Assembly: GCA_963812255.1 (NCBI GenBank)
Contig: CAWEUM010000006.1
Location: 62,001 to 126,000 of the forward strand
Reading direction: 5' to 3'
Source: DATJGR01 sp963812255
GTDB taxonomy: Bacteria; Pseudomonadota; Gammaproteobacteria; Pseudomonadales; Azotimanducaceae
DNA length: 64,000 bases
The translations under genes and the position numbers were made by a program. The notes beneath the pieces were generated by a model that did not search any database, was not told the DNA's origin, and worked only from the letters and a program-made list of their open reading frames with translations. Of this stretch, positions 1 through 9,269 are shown in pieces (the stretch's first letter is position 1; every line of letters begins with the position of its first letter).

Positions 1-1066
1 CGACGCCCGCGTGCGAACGCATGCCAACACCGACCACAGACACCTTCACGATGCGGTTGTCGCCGGTGAGTTGGCGCGCGCCGAGGCGGTCTCGCACGGG
101 CGCGAGCAACTCGATGGCGCGATCGTAATCGCCGCGTTTCACAGTGAATGTGAAGTCGGTGGTGCCGTCGGCGCCGACGTTCTGCACGATCATGTCGACT
201 TCGATGTTTGCGGCGGCGATCGGGCCGAGGATCTTCGATGCGACACCTGGTATGTCCGGTACCCCGATCATCGTCACCTTGGCCTCGTCGCGCGAATGCG
301 CGATGCCGGACACCAGCGGTTTTTCCATCTTACTTTCCTCGGTCGTAATCAGCGTGCCCGGACCATCTTCGAAGCTCGACAACACCCTCACCGGCACACC
401 GTACTTGCCGGCGAATTCCACCGAACGCGGATGAAGCACCTTCGAACCCAGACTCGCCAGCTCCAACATTTCTTCGAAGGTGACGGAAGTCAATCTGGCG
501 GCATTCTCGACGATGCGTGGATCGGCGGTGTAGACGCCATCGACGTCGGTATAGATTTGACACTCCGTGACACCTAGCGCAACGGCCACCGCAACCGCTG
601 AGGTGTCCGAACCACCGCGACCGAGGGTCGTGACGTTGCCGGCAGGGCTGACACCTTGGAAGCCGGCGATCACCGGCACGATGCCCGCGGCCAGATCCGC
701 ATCGAGGCGGCTCGTATCAATGTGTTCGACGCGCGCCTTCTGATGCGCTTCGTCAGTGGCAATCGCCACCTGCAGCCCGAGATACGACCGCGCGGGACAG
801 CCGATCTCCTCCAGCGCCATCGCGACCAACGCGATCGATACCTGTTCCCCTGAGGCGAGCAATACATCCATCTCGCGGGGATTCGGATGCTTCGAGATCT
901 GCCTGCCCAACGCATCCAGTCGATTGGTCTCGCCACTCATCGCCGACACCACCACCACCACATCATGACCCGCATCGCGGCAGCGCTTTACGCGCGCGGC
1001 GACCGCGTTGATACGCTCGACCGTGCCGACCGACGTACCGCCGTACTTGTGAACGTATCGCGCCAT
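1..1066 (-). CDS. lysC: Aspartate kinase (partial, C-terminal end outside window)
   Basis: Phosphorylates aspartate, the first step toward lysine, threonine and methionine and toward diaminopimelate for peptidoglycan. Reading leftward from the ATG at 1066, the product begins MARYVHKYGGTSVG, the aspartokinase N-terminus with its catalytic Lys7. The kinase domain is followed by ACT regulatory repeats (for example the segment with VTMIGVPDIPGVASKI). The frame is still open at base 1 after about 355 codons; family members have about 405-415 residues, so the last part of the second ACT domain is outside. The gene starts 3 bases after the alaS stop, the alaS-lysC arrangement known from pseudomonads, where csrA follows. 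dapC, dapD and dapE of the same pathway lie at 36-39 kb. Confidence 0.95.
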   Translation of the reverse strand, partial: MARYVHKYGGTSVGTVERINAVAARVKRCRDAGHDVVVVVSAMSGETNRLDALGRQISKHPNPREMDVLLASGEQVSIALVAMALEEIGCPARSYLGLQVAIATDEAHQKARVEHIDTSRLDADLAAGIVPVIAGFQGVSPAGNVTTLGRGGSDTSAVAVAVALGVTECQIYTDVDGVYTADPRIVENAARLTSVTFEEMLELASLGSKVLHPRSVEFAGKYGVPVRVLSSFEDGPGTLITTEESKMEKPLVSGIAHSRDEAKVTMIGVPDIPGVASKILGPIAAANIEVDMIVQNVGADGTTDFTFTVKRGDYDRAIELLAPVRDRLGARQLTGDNRIVKVSVVGVGMRSHAGV

Positions 1067-1069
1067 GCG

Positions 1070-3685
1070 TCAGATCCGCTCGGCGACCCAGGCATGCACC
1101 GATGCGAGCGCCGCGCCGAGCGCCTCAGGCCGATCTCCACCGCCCGCGCGCGCCATATCGGGACGCCCACCGCCCTTCGCGCCGACCTGTGCGGCGACCA
1201 TCGAAATGACATCGCCGGCCTTGATGCGATCAACGACATCCTTCGTGACACCGGCAATCAGGCTCACCTTGTCGTCGGTAACCTGGCCGAGCACGATCAC
1301 CGCGCTGCCGAGCTTGCTCTTCAGCGCATCCAGCGCGCTCAACAACGCCTTTGCATCACCGTCCGGCACCTCAGCCGCAAGCACCCGGACACCACGAACG
1401 TCCCGCGCCCGATCGGCGAGATCGGTACCGCGCGCCACCGCAGCGCGTTCCTTAAACAAGTCCAATTCACGCTGCATCTCGCGCTGCTGCGCGACTAACG
1501 TGCGCACCTTGTCGACGACCTCGCGACGCGGCGTCTTCAATAGCTCTGCAACGGCGTGCAGATCGCTCTCGCCGCGTTCCGTGAACGCCAATGCGGCCGG
1601 GCCCGTCAACGCCTCGATGCGGCGCACGCCGGCGGCGATCCCGGTTTCCGAAACGATTCGCAGCAGACCGATATCGCCGGTGCGTTGCACGTGCGTACCG
1701 CCGCACAACTCGACCGAAAACCCCTCACCCATCGTCAGCACACGCACCTCTTCGCCGTATTTTTCACCGAACAACGCCATCGCACCTTTGGCGATCGCGG
1801 CCTGAAAGCCCAGCAGGTCCGTTTGCACCACGGAGTTGCGCTGAATTTCGCGGTTGACGACTGCTTCGACGTCGCGCAGTTCGCGCTCGGATACCGGTAA
1901 GGAGTGTGCGAAATCGAAGCGCAGGTGCTCGCTCGATACCAGCGAGCCCTTCTGCTGCACGTGACTGCCGAGTACCTGCCGTAGCGCTGCATGCAATAGA
2001 TGAGTTGCCGAATGGTTCAACGCGGTCAGGCGTCTGCGTTCACCTTCGACCGTTGCGGTCACTAGCGCACCAATACGAATCTGTCCGCGCGTTACTTCCC
2101 CCCTATGGAGGTGTTGGCGACCGGCCAACGTCGTGTCCGAGACAGTAAACGTTCCATCCGCGCCGGACAGCGTACCAACATCGCCGACCTGGCCACCTGA
2201 CTCGGCGTAAAAAGGGGTCCGGTCCAGCAGAACCACACCCGGCCGCCCGGCCGGCAGGATATCGACTGCCTTGACGTCGCCGTTGGCAACGCTGTACAGG
2301 CCAATCACATTCGCGTTCGCTTCCAGCATATCGTAGCCAACGAATTCGACAGGGCGATCCACCCTGATGCGCTGAGAAATATCGGCGTCGAATCGACTTG
2401 CCGATCGCGCGCGTTCGCGCTGCTTGTTCATCTCGATGTCGAAGCCGGCCACGTCGACGGTCAGGCCGCGCTCACGCGCCACGTCGGCGGTCAGGTCAAT
2501 CGGAAAGCCAAACGTATCGTACAGGCGGAACACGACGTCACCGGGGATCTGCTTACTCTTCAGACTGCCGATGCTCTTCTCGAGCAGCTCCATGCCGAGT
2601 GCAAGGGTTTCCGCGAAGCGTTCCTCTTCGGCAAGCAATACCTTCGCGATACGCTCGCGTTGCGATTGCAGAATCGGGTACGCCTCACCCATCTCGTTGG
2701 CCAGCGGGGCGACGAGACGATAAAAAAACGGTCCGCGAATGTCGAGCTTGTGGCCGTGCCGTAGCGCGCGACGGATGATCCGGCGCAACACATAGCCGCG
2801 ATCCTCGTTGCTCGGCGTCACACCATCGGCGATCAGAAATGCACTCGAACGAATGTGATCTGCGATGACTCGCATCGACGGGTTCGACAGTCGATCGTTG
2901 CGACCGATTCCGGCGATCTCGCCGATGGCACGCAGCAAACTCTGAAACAGATCGATCTCGTAGTTGCTGTGGACACCCTGCATGATCGCCGCGACGCGTT
3001 CGAGACCCATGCCGGTGTCCACGCCGGGTTTCGGCAACGGGGTCAACGTACCGTCCGGCGAGCGATCGAATTGCGGAAACACCAGATTCCAGAACTCGAC
3101 AAAACGATCACCATCTTCGTCGGGCGAACCTGGCGGACCGCCGGGAATCTCCGAGCCGTGATCGAAGAAGATTTCGGTGCAAGGTCCGCACGGACCCGTG
3201 TCGCCCATTGCCCAGAAGTTTTCTGCGATCGCTACGACGCGTTGAGGATCCACACCGATCGTGTCGATCCACAGTTCACGCGATTCCTCGTCGTCCGGAT
3301 GCACAGTCACCCACAATCGTTCGCGCGGAATCTTCAGCACCTCTGTGATGAATTCCCAGGCCCATCGAATCGTGTCTTCCTTGAAATAGTCGCCGAAGCT
3401 GAAGTTGCCCATCATTTCGAAAAAGGTGTGATGGCGGGCGGTGTAGCCGACGTTCTCGAGATCGTTGTGCTTGCCGCCGGCGCGCACACATCGCTGAGCG
3501 GACGTCGCGCGGGCAAAGCCACGATCTTCGATGCCGATCAGCGCGTCCTTGAACTGCACCATACCGGCGTTGGTGAACAGCAGCGTGTTGTCACCCGAAG
3601 GCACCAGTGAACTCGACGCGACGACGCGATGACCGCGTTCGGCGAAGAACTCAAGATAGCGGGAACGAATGTCTGCGGTCTTCAT
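1070..3685 (-). CDS. alaS: Alanyl-tRNA synthetase
   Basis: Charges tRNA-Ala in the cytoplasm. The 871-residue product matches the usual length (E. coli about 876). It shows the N-terminal class II catalytic core (MKTADIRSRYLEFFAERGH), the editing-domain zinc motif HSATHLLH with the distal CGGTH, and a C-terminal region ending in the GGGRPDMARAGG segment. An upstream in-frame start at 3715 exists, but the homologous N-terminus begins at the ATG at 3685. The gene lies 88 bases after recX with its own candidate -10, so it is probably expressed apart from the SOS-controlled recA-recX unit. lysC follows after 3 bases. Confidence 0.97.
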   Translation of the reverse strand: MKTADIRSRYLEFFAERGHRVVASSSLVPSGDNTLLFTNAGMVQFKDALIGIEDRGFARATSAQRCVRAGGKHNDLENVGYTARHHTFFEMMGNFSFGDYFKEDTIRWAWEFITEVLKIPRERLWVTVHPDDEESRELWIDTIGVDPQRVVAIAENFWAMGDTGPCGPCTEIFFDHGSEIPGGPPGSPDEDGDRFVEFWNLVFPQFDRSPDGTLTPLPKPGVDTGMGLERVAAIMQGVHSNYEIDLFQSLLRAIGEIAGIGRNDRLSNPSMRVIADHIRSSAFLIADGVTPSNEDRGYVLRRIIRRALRHGHKLDIRGPFFYRLVAPLANEMGEAYPILQSQRERIAKVLLAEEERFAETLALGMELLEKSIGSLKSKQIPGDVVFRLYDTFGFPIDLTADVARERGLTVDVAGFDIEMNKQRERARSASRFDADISQRIRVDRPVEFVGYDMLEANANVIGLYSVANGDVKAVDILPAGRPGVVLLDRTPFYAESGGQVGDVGTLSGADGTFTVSDTTLAGRQHLHRGEVTRGQIRIGALVTATVEGERRRLTALNHSATHLLHAALRQVLGSHVQQKGSLVSSEHLRFDFAHSLPVSERELRDVEAVVNREIQRNSVVQTDLLGFQAAIAKGAMALFGEKYGEEVRVLTMGEGFSVELCGGTHVQRTGDIGLLRIVSETGIAAGVRRIEALTGPAALAFTERGESDLHAVAELLKTPRREVVDKVRTLVAQQREMQRELDLFKERAAVARGTDLADRARDVRGVRVLAAEVPDGDAKALLSALDALKSKLGSAVIVLGQVTDDKVSLIAGVTKDVVDRIKAGDVISMVAAQVGAKGGGRPDMARAGGGDRPEALGAALASVHAWVAERI

Positions 3686-3728
3686 GGTAATCGCGGCGAG
3701 CTGCTCTGGGCCCAAAAAAAGGGGCGCA

Positions 3729-3734
3729 AGTATA
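3729..3734 (-). promoter_or_regulatory. Candidate alaS -10 element
   Basis: TATACT on the minus strand (5 of 6 to TATAAT), preceded by GTG, lies 44 bases upstream of the alaS ATG. No convincing -35 is visible at the right distance. The predicted transcript would begin just before a run of seven U residues flanked by CCCC and GGGCC (3711-3724). Inference only. Confidence 0.3.
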
Positions 3735-3773
3735 CACGCGCAACCCGCGCAACGCTCTGATTCACAGAGAGAT

Positions 3774-4256
3774 TCAGGTTCTCGCTTCGCCGAGCGCGCG
3801 GTAGATCAGATCGGCTGGAAAGCCGCGGCCCGCGAGAAATCGTGCCTGGCGGTTCCAGTCGTCTCGTGACATCGGTGCCGCGCTGCCGAATCGTTTGGCC
3901 CGTGCACGCGCCGCCCGCTCAAGCCAGAACTCAGACGTCGTCGTCAGGACGTCGTCGACCAGCGTGTCGGCGACGCCGCGCTCGCGCAATTCGGCTCGAA
4001 TGCGCAACGGCCCTTGTCCGCGCTCCGAGCGCACCCGCACGAAGCTCTCGGCGAAACGGGCATCGGAAACAGACTCCGCGGCGCACAGCGTTGCGATGGC
4101 CTCGTCGATCGCGGCGTCACGATAGCCCCGTCGTTTCAGTTTGCGGCGCAACTCATCGGTCGAGTGTTCGCGCCGCGCGAGCAGGCGTACGGCCGTTTCG
4201 CGCGCCGCATCAGCCTCGTTACGGTGGTCCTGGTAACTGCGTGGTTCACCCAGCAT
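3774..4256 (-). CDS. recX: RecX regulatory protein
   Basis: Modulates RecA filament assembly, usually by inhibiting filament extension. The 160-residue protein has the RecX three-helix repeats, with the typical motifs REHSTDELRRKL, DARFAESFVRVR and GQGPLRIRAELRERG. It lies 33 bases downstream of recA on the same strand, the standard recA-recX pair, and is probably co-transcribed under SOS control. Length and composition are normal for the family. Confidence 0.95.
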   Translation of the reverse strand: MLGEPRSYQDHRNEADAARETAVRLLARREHSTDELRRKLKRRGYRDAAIDEAIATLCAAESVSDARFAESFVRVRSERGQGPLRIRAELRERGVADTLVDDVLTTTSEFWLERAARARAKRFGSAAPMSRDDWNRQARFLAGRGFPADLIYRALGEART

Positions 4257-4289
4257 CGCGAAATTCTGATACAGGAATTAACCTTCCCG

Positions 4290-5345
4290 TCAGACCTCGA
4301 GCGCTTCGACGTTGCCGTCAATCGATGCACCCGCTTCCGAGCGACGTGCGTTCGGCAACAGCTGTGCGCGAATCGTGGCTTCTATTTCCTCTGCCATGTC
4401 CGGATTTGCTGCAAGGAAGTCGCACGCGTTCTTCTTGCCCTGACCGATCCGGTCGGTCTTGTAGCTGTACCACGCACCCGACTTTTCGATCACGTTGAGC
4501 TTGACCCCGATATCGACGAGTTCGCCGAGCAGGTTGATGCCTTTGCCGTACATGATCTGAAACTCGGCCTGCTTGAACGGCGGCGCGACTTTGTTCTTGA
4601 CGACCTTGACCCGCGTTTCGTTGCCAACGACTTCATCACCCTCCTTGACCGCGCCGATGCGGCGGATGTCGAGCCGCACCGACGAATAGAACTTCAAGGC
4701 GTTGCCACCGGTCGTGGTTTCGGGTGAGCCGAACATCACGCCGATCTTCATGCGGATCTGGTTGATGAACACCACCAGCGTTTTCGAATGCTTGATGTTC
4801 GCTGTCATCTTGCGCAGCGCCTGGCTCATCAAGCGCGCCTGCAACCCAACGTGCGCATCGCCCATTTCACCTTCGATCTCGGCCTTCGGCGTCAGTGCCG
4901 CCACCGAGTCGATCACCACGACGTCGACCGCGCCGGAGCGCACGATCATGTCGCAGATCTCGAGCGCCTGTTCTCCGGTATCCGGCTGCGACACCAACAG
5001 ATCATCGGTGTTCACGCCGAGTGATGCGGCGTAGACAGGATCGAGCGCGTGTTCCGCATCGATGAATGCGCAGGTGCCGCCCTGCTTCTGCGCCTCCGCG
5101 ATGACCTGCAGTGTGAGCGTCGTCTTGCCGGAAGACTCCGGACCATAGATCTCCACCACCCGACCGCGCGGCAGACCGCCGACACCGAGCGCGATGTCGA
5201 GGCCGAGCGAACCGGTCGAGATAGAGGGCACCAGATCCGGTTCCTGATCGCCAAGACGCATCATCGATCCTTTGCCGAACTGGCGTTCGATCTGCGTCAA
5301 GGCGGCTGCTAACGCGCGCTCTTTGTTGGTTTTGGCATCACTCAT
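4290..5345 (-). CDS. recA: Recombinase RecA
   Basis: DNA strand-exchange ATPase and co-protease for LexA self-cleavage. The 351-residue product carries the Walker A motif GPESSGKTT, the Walker B region VVVIDSVAALTPK, and the loop around MSQALRKMTANI. An upstream frame extends to 5381, but the ATG at 5345 (MSDAKTNKERAL) is preceded by AGGAG at the right spacing and matches the RecA N-terminus. A LexA box 74 bases upstream overlaps the promoter. The C-terminus (ASIDGNVEALEV) is less acidic than in E. coli. Confidence 0.99.
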   Translation of the reverse strand: MSDAKTNKERALAAALTQIERQFGKGSMMRLGDQEPDLVPSISTGSLGLDIALGVGGLPRGRVVEIYGPESSGKTTLTLQVIAEAQKQGGTCAFIDAEHALDPVYAASLGVNTDDLLVSQPDTGEQALEICDMIVRSGAVDVVVIDSVAALTPKAEIEGEMGDAHVGLQARLMSQALRKMTANIKHSKTLVVFINQIRMKIGVMFGSPETTTGGNALKFYSSVRLDIRRIGAVKEGDEVVGNETRVKVVKNKVAPPFKQAEFQIMYGKGINLLGELVDIGVKLNVIEKSGAWYSYKTDRIGQGKKNACDFLAANPDMAEEIEATIRAQLLPNARRSEAGASIDGNVEALEV

Positions 5346-5418
5346 TGATGAACTCCTGGTCAACACTTGATGGACTCTCAATTAGCTAAGTCGGGTGGAA
5401 CCTGCCGTGTGAACGATA

Positions 5419-5434
5419 CTGTATATTTAATCAG
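5419..5434. promoter_or_regulatory. LexA-binding SOS box between recA and mutS
   Basis: The sequence CTGTATATTTAATCAG fits the gammaproteobacterial LexA consensus CTG-N10-CAG with an AT-rich core. It is flanked by TA on both sides, as in the extended consensus. It sits 74 bases upstream of the recA ATG and overlaps the spacer and -10 of the predicted recA promoter, the position expected for repression. Because mutS diverges from here, binding could also affect the mutS promoter; that part is inference. Confidence 0.85.
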
Positions 5435-5447
5435 TACATGATGGCAA
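5420..5447 (-). promoter_or_regulatory. Predicted sigma-70 promoter of recA
   Basis: On the minus strand TTGCCA (5447-5442) and TATACA (5425-5420) are separated by 16 bases. The LexA box covers the -10 and part of the spacer. This gives a leader of about 68 bases before the recA start codon. Confidence 0.55.
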
Positions 5448-5577
5448 CAGCTCCAACGACGCTTTTGTGCAGATCGCGTGTATCACGCACGCGTCGGTGG
5501 GCGAATGACCGCATGCGTACGGCATTGCTCAGCATCGGTTGACGCTCGTCGCGGCGCTCTGTTTCACTCGCAGCCCC

Positions 5578-8178
5578 ATGACGAGCCCGTCGCTCCACAC
5601 GCCGATGATGCAGCAGTACCTCCGAATCAAATCGGAGCACCCGGACACGCTGCTGTTTTACCGCATGGGTGATTTCTACGAACTCTTCTACGACGACGCG
5701 CGGCGCGCGGCGAAACTGCTCGACATCACGTTAACTACGCGCGGTCAGTCCGCCGGACAACCGATTCCGATGTGCGGCGTGCCCCATCACGCGGCAACCA
5801 GTTACCTGGCGCGCCTCGTGCGCTGTGGCGAATCGGTGGCGATCTGCGAACAGATCGGCGACCCGGCGACATCGAAGGGTCCGGTCGAGCGCAGAGTCGA
5901 ACGCATCGTGACCCCCGGAACATTGACCGAAGAAGCGTTGCTCGACGCCGCGGGTGACAGCCGCCTGGCTGGAATCTGCCGTGCTGCTGGCCGTTTTGGC
6001 GTTGCGTGGCTCGACCTGGCCGGCGGGCGCTTCAATGTTGCGGAATTCGATGGCGAGGACGCACTGCGCACAGAATTGGCGCGATTGAAACCAAGCGAAA
6101 TCCTGTTACCGGGTGATCCACAACTGGCCGCACTATGCGCGCCTTTCGCGTTCTGCCGCGCACGCGACGCGCTCGAGTTCGACGTCGATCTCGCACGCGC
6201 GACCCTGACCCGGCATCTCGGCACACGCGATCTGCGTGGCTTCGGTTGCGAGACATTGACCTTGGCGTTGGGCGCGGCGGCCGCCGTGCTGAATTTTGCG
6301 AAGGCAACACACTGCCAGTCGCTCGCCTTCATAGACGGGCTCACACACATGCCCTCCGAGGCGACCGTTGTGTTGGACGCCCAGACACGCCGCAATCTCG
6401 AGATCGATCAAGGCATCGACGGCAACCGTGAGCACACGCTGTTTGCGGTGTTGAATTCCACCCGCACGCCGATGGGCGCGCGTTTGTTGCGAGATTGGCT
6501 GAATGCGCCGCGCCGGCAGCGCGATGTGGTGCTGGCGCGGCAGGCAGCGGTCACGTCATTGCTGGCGAACAACGCTGATGAACCCCTCGCGTCTCCGCTC
6601 CGCATCGTCGGCGACCTCGAACGTGCACTGACGCGGATCGCCCTGCGCAGCGCGGCGCCGCGAGACCTCGCACGGTTGCGCGACGCACTCGCGGCGTTGC
6701 CGGATATCCGCGTGGTACTGGCCGACCTCGACGATGTTCGGCTGCACGCGCTCGCCGCAGCGATCGGCGATTTCACAGACATGGCCGCGTTGCTGCGCCG
6801 CGCACTCGCCGACGAGCTGCCGGCCACGTTGCGCGACGGCGGCGTAATTGCCGATGGCTACGACGCACCACTCGACGCATTGCGTAGCGCCACCAGCAAC
6901 GCCGGACAGTGGTTGATCGACCTGGAAACTCGCGAGCGCGAACGCACCGGGATTGTCTCATTGAAGGTTGGCTACAACCGCGTCCACGGCTACTACATCG
7001 AATCGAATCGCGCCGCTGCGGCATCGGTACCGGCCGACTACGTGCGGCGCCAGACATTGAAGAACGCTGAACGCTATATCACGCCGGAGTTGAAAGCGTT
7101 CGAGGACGACGCATTGTCGGGTCAGTCACGCGCGCTGGCGCGCGAACGCGCGATCTACGAAGACTTGCTCGATGAGGTCAATGCCGACTTGTCTCGGTTG
7201 CGTGCGTGCGCCGTGGCGCTGGCTGAACTCGACGTACTTGCATCGATGGCCGAGCGCGCCCGTCGCCTCGACCTCGTCGCGCCGACGCTCTCCGAACAAC
7301 CCGGATTCCAGATCGAGGGCGGCCGACACCTCGTCGTCGAGCAGGTGGGCACCACGCCATTCATTGCCAACGATCTACAGCTCGACGACGCGCGCCGTAT
7401 GCTGATCGTGACCGGCCCCAACATGGGCGGCAAATCGACGTACATGCGCCAGGCCGCGTTGATCGTACTGCTCGCGTACACCGGCAGCTTCGTGCCGGCG
7501 CGCGCCGCGCGCATCGGCCCGCTCGATCGGATCTTCACACGCATCGGCGCGGCCGACGATCTCAGCGGCGGTCGTTCGACGTTCATGGTGGAAATGAGCG
7601 AAGCGGCCAACATTCTGCACAACGCCACGGCCAACAGCCTGGTGCTGCTCGACGAGATCGGCCGCGGCACGAGCACCTACGATGGACTCGCGCTCGCATG
7701 GGCGTGTGCGTCGTATCTCGCCAATGAATTGCACGCCTTCACATTGTTCGCGACCCACTATTTCGAGCTGACGGTGTTGTCGGAGCAACTCCCGGGCATC
7801 GCCAATGTGCATCTTGCGGCTACCGAGCATCGCCGCCAGATCGTCCTGCTGCATGCAGTGCGCGACGGGCCAGCCAGTCAGAGCTACGGTATTCAGGTCG
7901 CACGCCTGGCCGGCGTGCCCAGCGCGGTGCTGGCGAGTGCGCGCCGCAAGCTTGCGGAACTCGAAGCGAGCGCGATCGATCACTCGTCTGCGGCACAAAC
8001 CGATCTGTTCAGCCGGAGTTCGACACGACCCGGTACGCCAATCAGCGCATCGCAGAACGCCGAAAACGACCCGTTGCGTGCCGCACTGACAGATCTCGAT
8101 CCCGACGCTCTGTCGCCGCGCGATGCCCACGCGATTCTCGCTGAACTCGTTCAACAGGCGCGGGATCTGCCGACGTGA
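5578..8178 (+). CDS. mutS: DNA mismatch repair protein MutS
   Basis: Recognises mismatches and small loops and starts methyl-directed repair with MutL. The 866-residue product has the mismatch-binding motif GDFYELF (Phe33-x-Glu35), the connector, core and clamp domains, and a C-terminal ABC-type ATPase with Walker A GPNMGGKST near residue 620 and Walker B LLDEIGRGTS. A TTG start at 5539 is possible, but the ATG at 5578 gives the expected N-terminus (HTPMMQQYLR). It diverges from recA across the SOS box. fdxA follows after 68 bases; the mutS-fdxA neighbourhood is known from Pseudomonas. Confidence 0.98.
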   Translation: MTSPSLHTPMMQQYLRIKSEHPDTLLFYRMGDFYELFYDDARRAAKLLDITLTTRGQSAGQPIPMCGVPHHAATSYLARLVRCGESVAICEQIGDPATSKGPVERRVERIVTPGTLTEEALLDAAGDSRLAGICRAAGRFGVAWLDLAGGRFNVAEFDGEDALRTELARLKPSEILLPGDPQLAALCAPFAFCRARDALEFDVDLARATLTRHLGTRDLRGFGCETLTLALGAAAAVLNFAKATHCQSLAFIDGLTHMPSEATVVLDAQTRRNLEIDQGIDGNREHTLFAVLNSTRTPMGARLLRDWLNAPRRQRDVVLARQAAVTSLLANNADEPLASPLRIVGDLERALTRIALRSAAPRDLARLRDALAALPDIRVVLADLDDVRLHALAAAIGDFTDMAALLRRALADELPATLRDGGVIADGYDAPLDALRSATSNAGQWLIDLETRERERTGIVSLKVGYNRVHGYYIESNRAAAASVPADYVRRQTLKNAERYITPELKAFEDDALSGQSRALARERAIYEDLLDEVNADLSRLRACAVALAELDVLASMAERARRLDLVAPTLSEQPGFQIEGGRHLVVEQVGTTPFIANDLQLDDARRMLIVTGPNMGGKSTYMRQAALIVLLAYTGSFVPARAARIGPLDRIFTRIGAADDLSGGRSTFMVEMSEAANILHNATANSLVLLDEIGRGTSTYDGLALAWACASYLANELHAFTLFATHYFELTVLSEQLPGIANVHLAATEHRRQIVLLHAVRDGPASQSYGIQVARLAGVPSAVLASARRKLAELEASAIDHSSAAQTDLFSRSSTRPGTPISASQNAENDPLRAALTDLDPDALSPRDAHAILAELVQQARDLPT

Positions 8179-8188
8179 ACCCGAACCC

Positions 8189-8216
8189 TGTACAGTGCCG
8201 GATTAGCGGCTAGAAT
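8189..8216 (+). promoter_or_regulatory. Candidate fdxA promoter
   Basis: TGTACA (8189-8194, 4 of 6 to TTGACA), a 16-base spacer and TAGAAT (8211-8216, 5 of 6 to TATAAT) lie in the mutS-fdxA gap. The -10 ends 30 bases before the fdxA ATG, so fdxA may be transcribed independently of mutS. Confidence 0.4.
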
Positions 8217-8246
8217 ACGGCGCTTTTCCCAGCCAGGCGGCTTCCG

Positions 8247-8570
8247 ATGACCTTTGTAGTCGGCGAAAATTGCATCAAATGCAAACTCACGGATTGCGTG
8301 GAAGTCTGTCCGGTCGATTGCTTCTACGAAGGGCCGAACATGCTGGTGATTCATCCCGACGAATGCATCGACTGTGCGCTGTGCGAGCCCGAATGTCCGG
8401 TCAACGCAATCTTTTCGGAAGACGAGTTGCCTGACGACCAGCAGGACTTTCTCGACCTCAACCGGGAACTGGCGGACGTCTGGCCGAACATCACCGAAAA
8501 GAAAGACGCGCTGCCCGATTCCGACGAATGGGACGGCAAACCGAACAAGCGGGAACTACTCGAACGCTGA
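8247..8570 (+). CDS. fdxA: 7Fe ferredoxin FdxA
   Basis: Small cytoplasmic electron carrier with one 3Fe-4S and one 4Fe-4S cluster. The 107-residue protein has cysteines at 9, 12, 17, 21, 25, 40, 43, 46 and 50. This is the spacing of Azotobacter ferredoxin I-type proteins, offset by one residue. It includes the C-terminal extension typical of that family (after about residue 60). In Pseudomonas the gene sits between rpoS and mutS; here it follows mutS directly in the same direction and converges on pcm. Confidence 0.95.
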   Translation: MTFVVGENCIKCKLTDCVEVCPVDCFYEGPNMLVIHPDECIDCALCEPECPVNAIFSEDELPDDQQDFLDLNRELADVWPNITEKKDALPDSDEWDGKPNKRELLER

Positions 8571-8617
8571 CGGTTCTGCAGCCGCGGGGGATCCCAGCGC
8601 CCAGCCGCTGCTAACCG
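8571..8617. terminator. Inverted repeat between convergent fdxA and pcm
   Basis: CGGTT-(2)-GCAGC at 8571-8582 pairs with GCTGC-(1)-AACCG at 8607-8617 around a GC-rich loop. It starts right after the fdxA stop codon and overlaps the pcm stop codon. It could end transcription in both directions, but there is no T-run on either side, so a Rho-independent role is uncertain. Confidence 0.3.
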
Positions 8618-9243
8618 ATGGTGCCGCGCAGCAGTGGCACGAAACGGACGTATTCCAGTCGCTCCTCGCGAAGGCCGTCTTCGGTCCGATCGATCACTTT
8701 GAGCTCCTGCGCGCGCTCGTCGCCGACCGGGATGACCATTCGCCCCCCGACATCGAGCTGATCGAGCAGGGCGTCCGGCACGTTGCGCGCCGCCGCCGTG
8801 ACGATGATGCCGTCATACGGGCCGCGATCCTCCCAACCCATGTTGCCGTCGTCGTATTTCACGCGGACGTTGCGCAGCTTGAGCGCGCGAAACCGTTCGC
8901 GCGCGCGTTCGATCAACGGCTGAATGCGTTCGACGGTGAATACCTGGGGCACGAGTGCTGCGAGCACCGTCGTCTGATAGCCGGAGCCCGTGCCGATTTC
9001 GAGCACCCGCTCGCGCGGCTGATTCAACAACGTTTGCGTCATCAGCGCGACGATGAACGGCTGCGAAATGGTCTGGCCGTGGCCGATCGGCAGCGCAGTG
9101 TCTTCGTACGCGCGATGCGACAACGCTTCATCGATGAAAATGTGCCGCGGTACTTCACCGATGACGGCCAGCACCCGCTCATTGGTGATGCCATGCTCGC
9201 GCAGCCGCGCGACGAGACGGTCGCGTGTGCGCTGCGACGTCAT
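8611..9243 (-). CDS. pcm: Protein-L-isoaspartate O-methyltransferase
   Basis: Repairs isoaspartyl residues in damaged proteins using S-adenosylmethionine. The 210-residue product begins MTSQRTRDRLV, the same opening as Pseudomonas Pcm. It shows the motif LPIGHGQTISQP and the SAM-binding motif VLEIGTGSGYQT, and ends with RFVPLLRG. The open frame extends upstream to 9537, but that part overlaps truD and is not Pcm-like. surE, which usually separates truD from pcm, is absent; only 26 bases lie between them. Confidence 0.95.
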   Translation of the reverse strand: MTSQRTRDRLVARLREHGITNERVLAVIGEVPRHIFIDEALSHRAYEDTALPIGHGQTISQPFIVALMTQTLLNQPRERVLEIGTGSGYQTTVLAALVPQVFTVERIQPLIERARERFRALKLRNVRVKYDDGNMGWEDRGPYDGIIVTAAARNVPDALLDQLDVGGRMVIPVGDERAQELKVIDRTEDGLREERLEYVRFVPLLRGTIG

Positions 9244-9269
9244 GCCAATGCCGCGCAAGTCGAACTGGC

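Noticed and set aside
3711..3724. U7 tract flanked by CCCC and GGGCC early in the predicted alaS transcript as a slippage or attenuation element
   Set aside because: The transcription start is only guessed and no alternative structure or terminator is evident.
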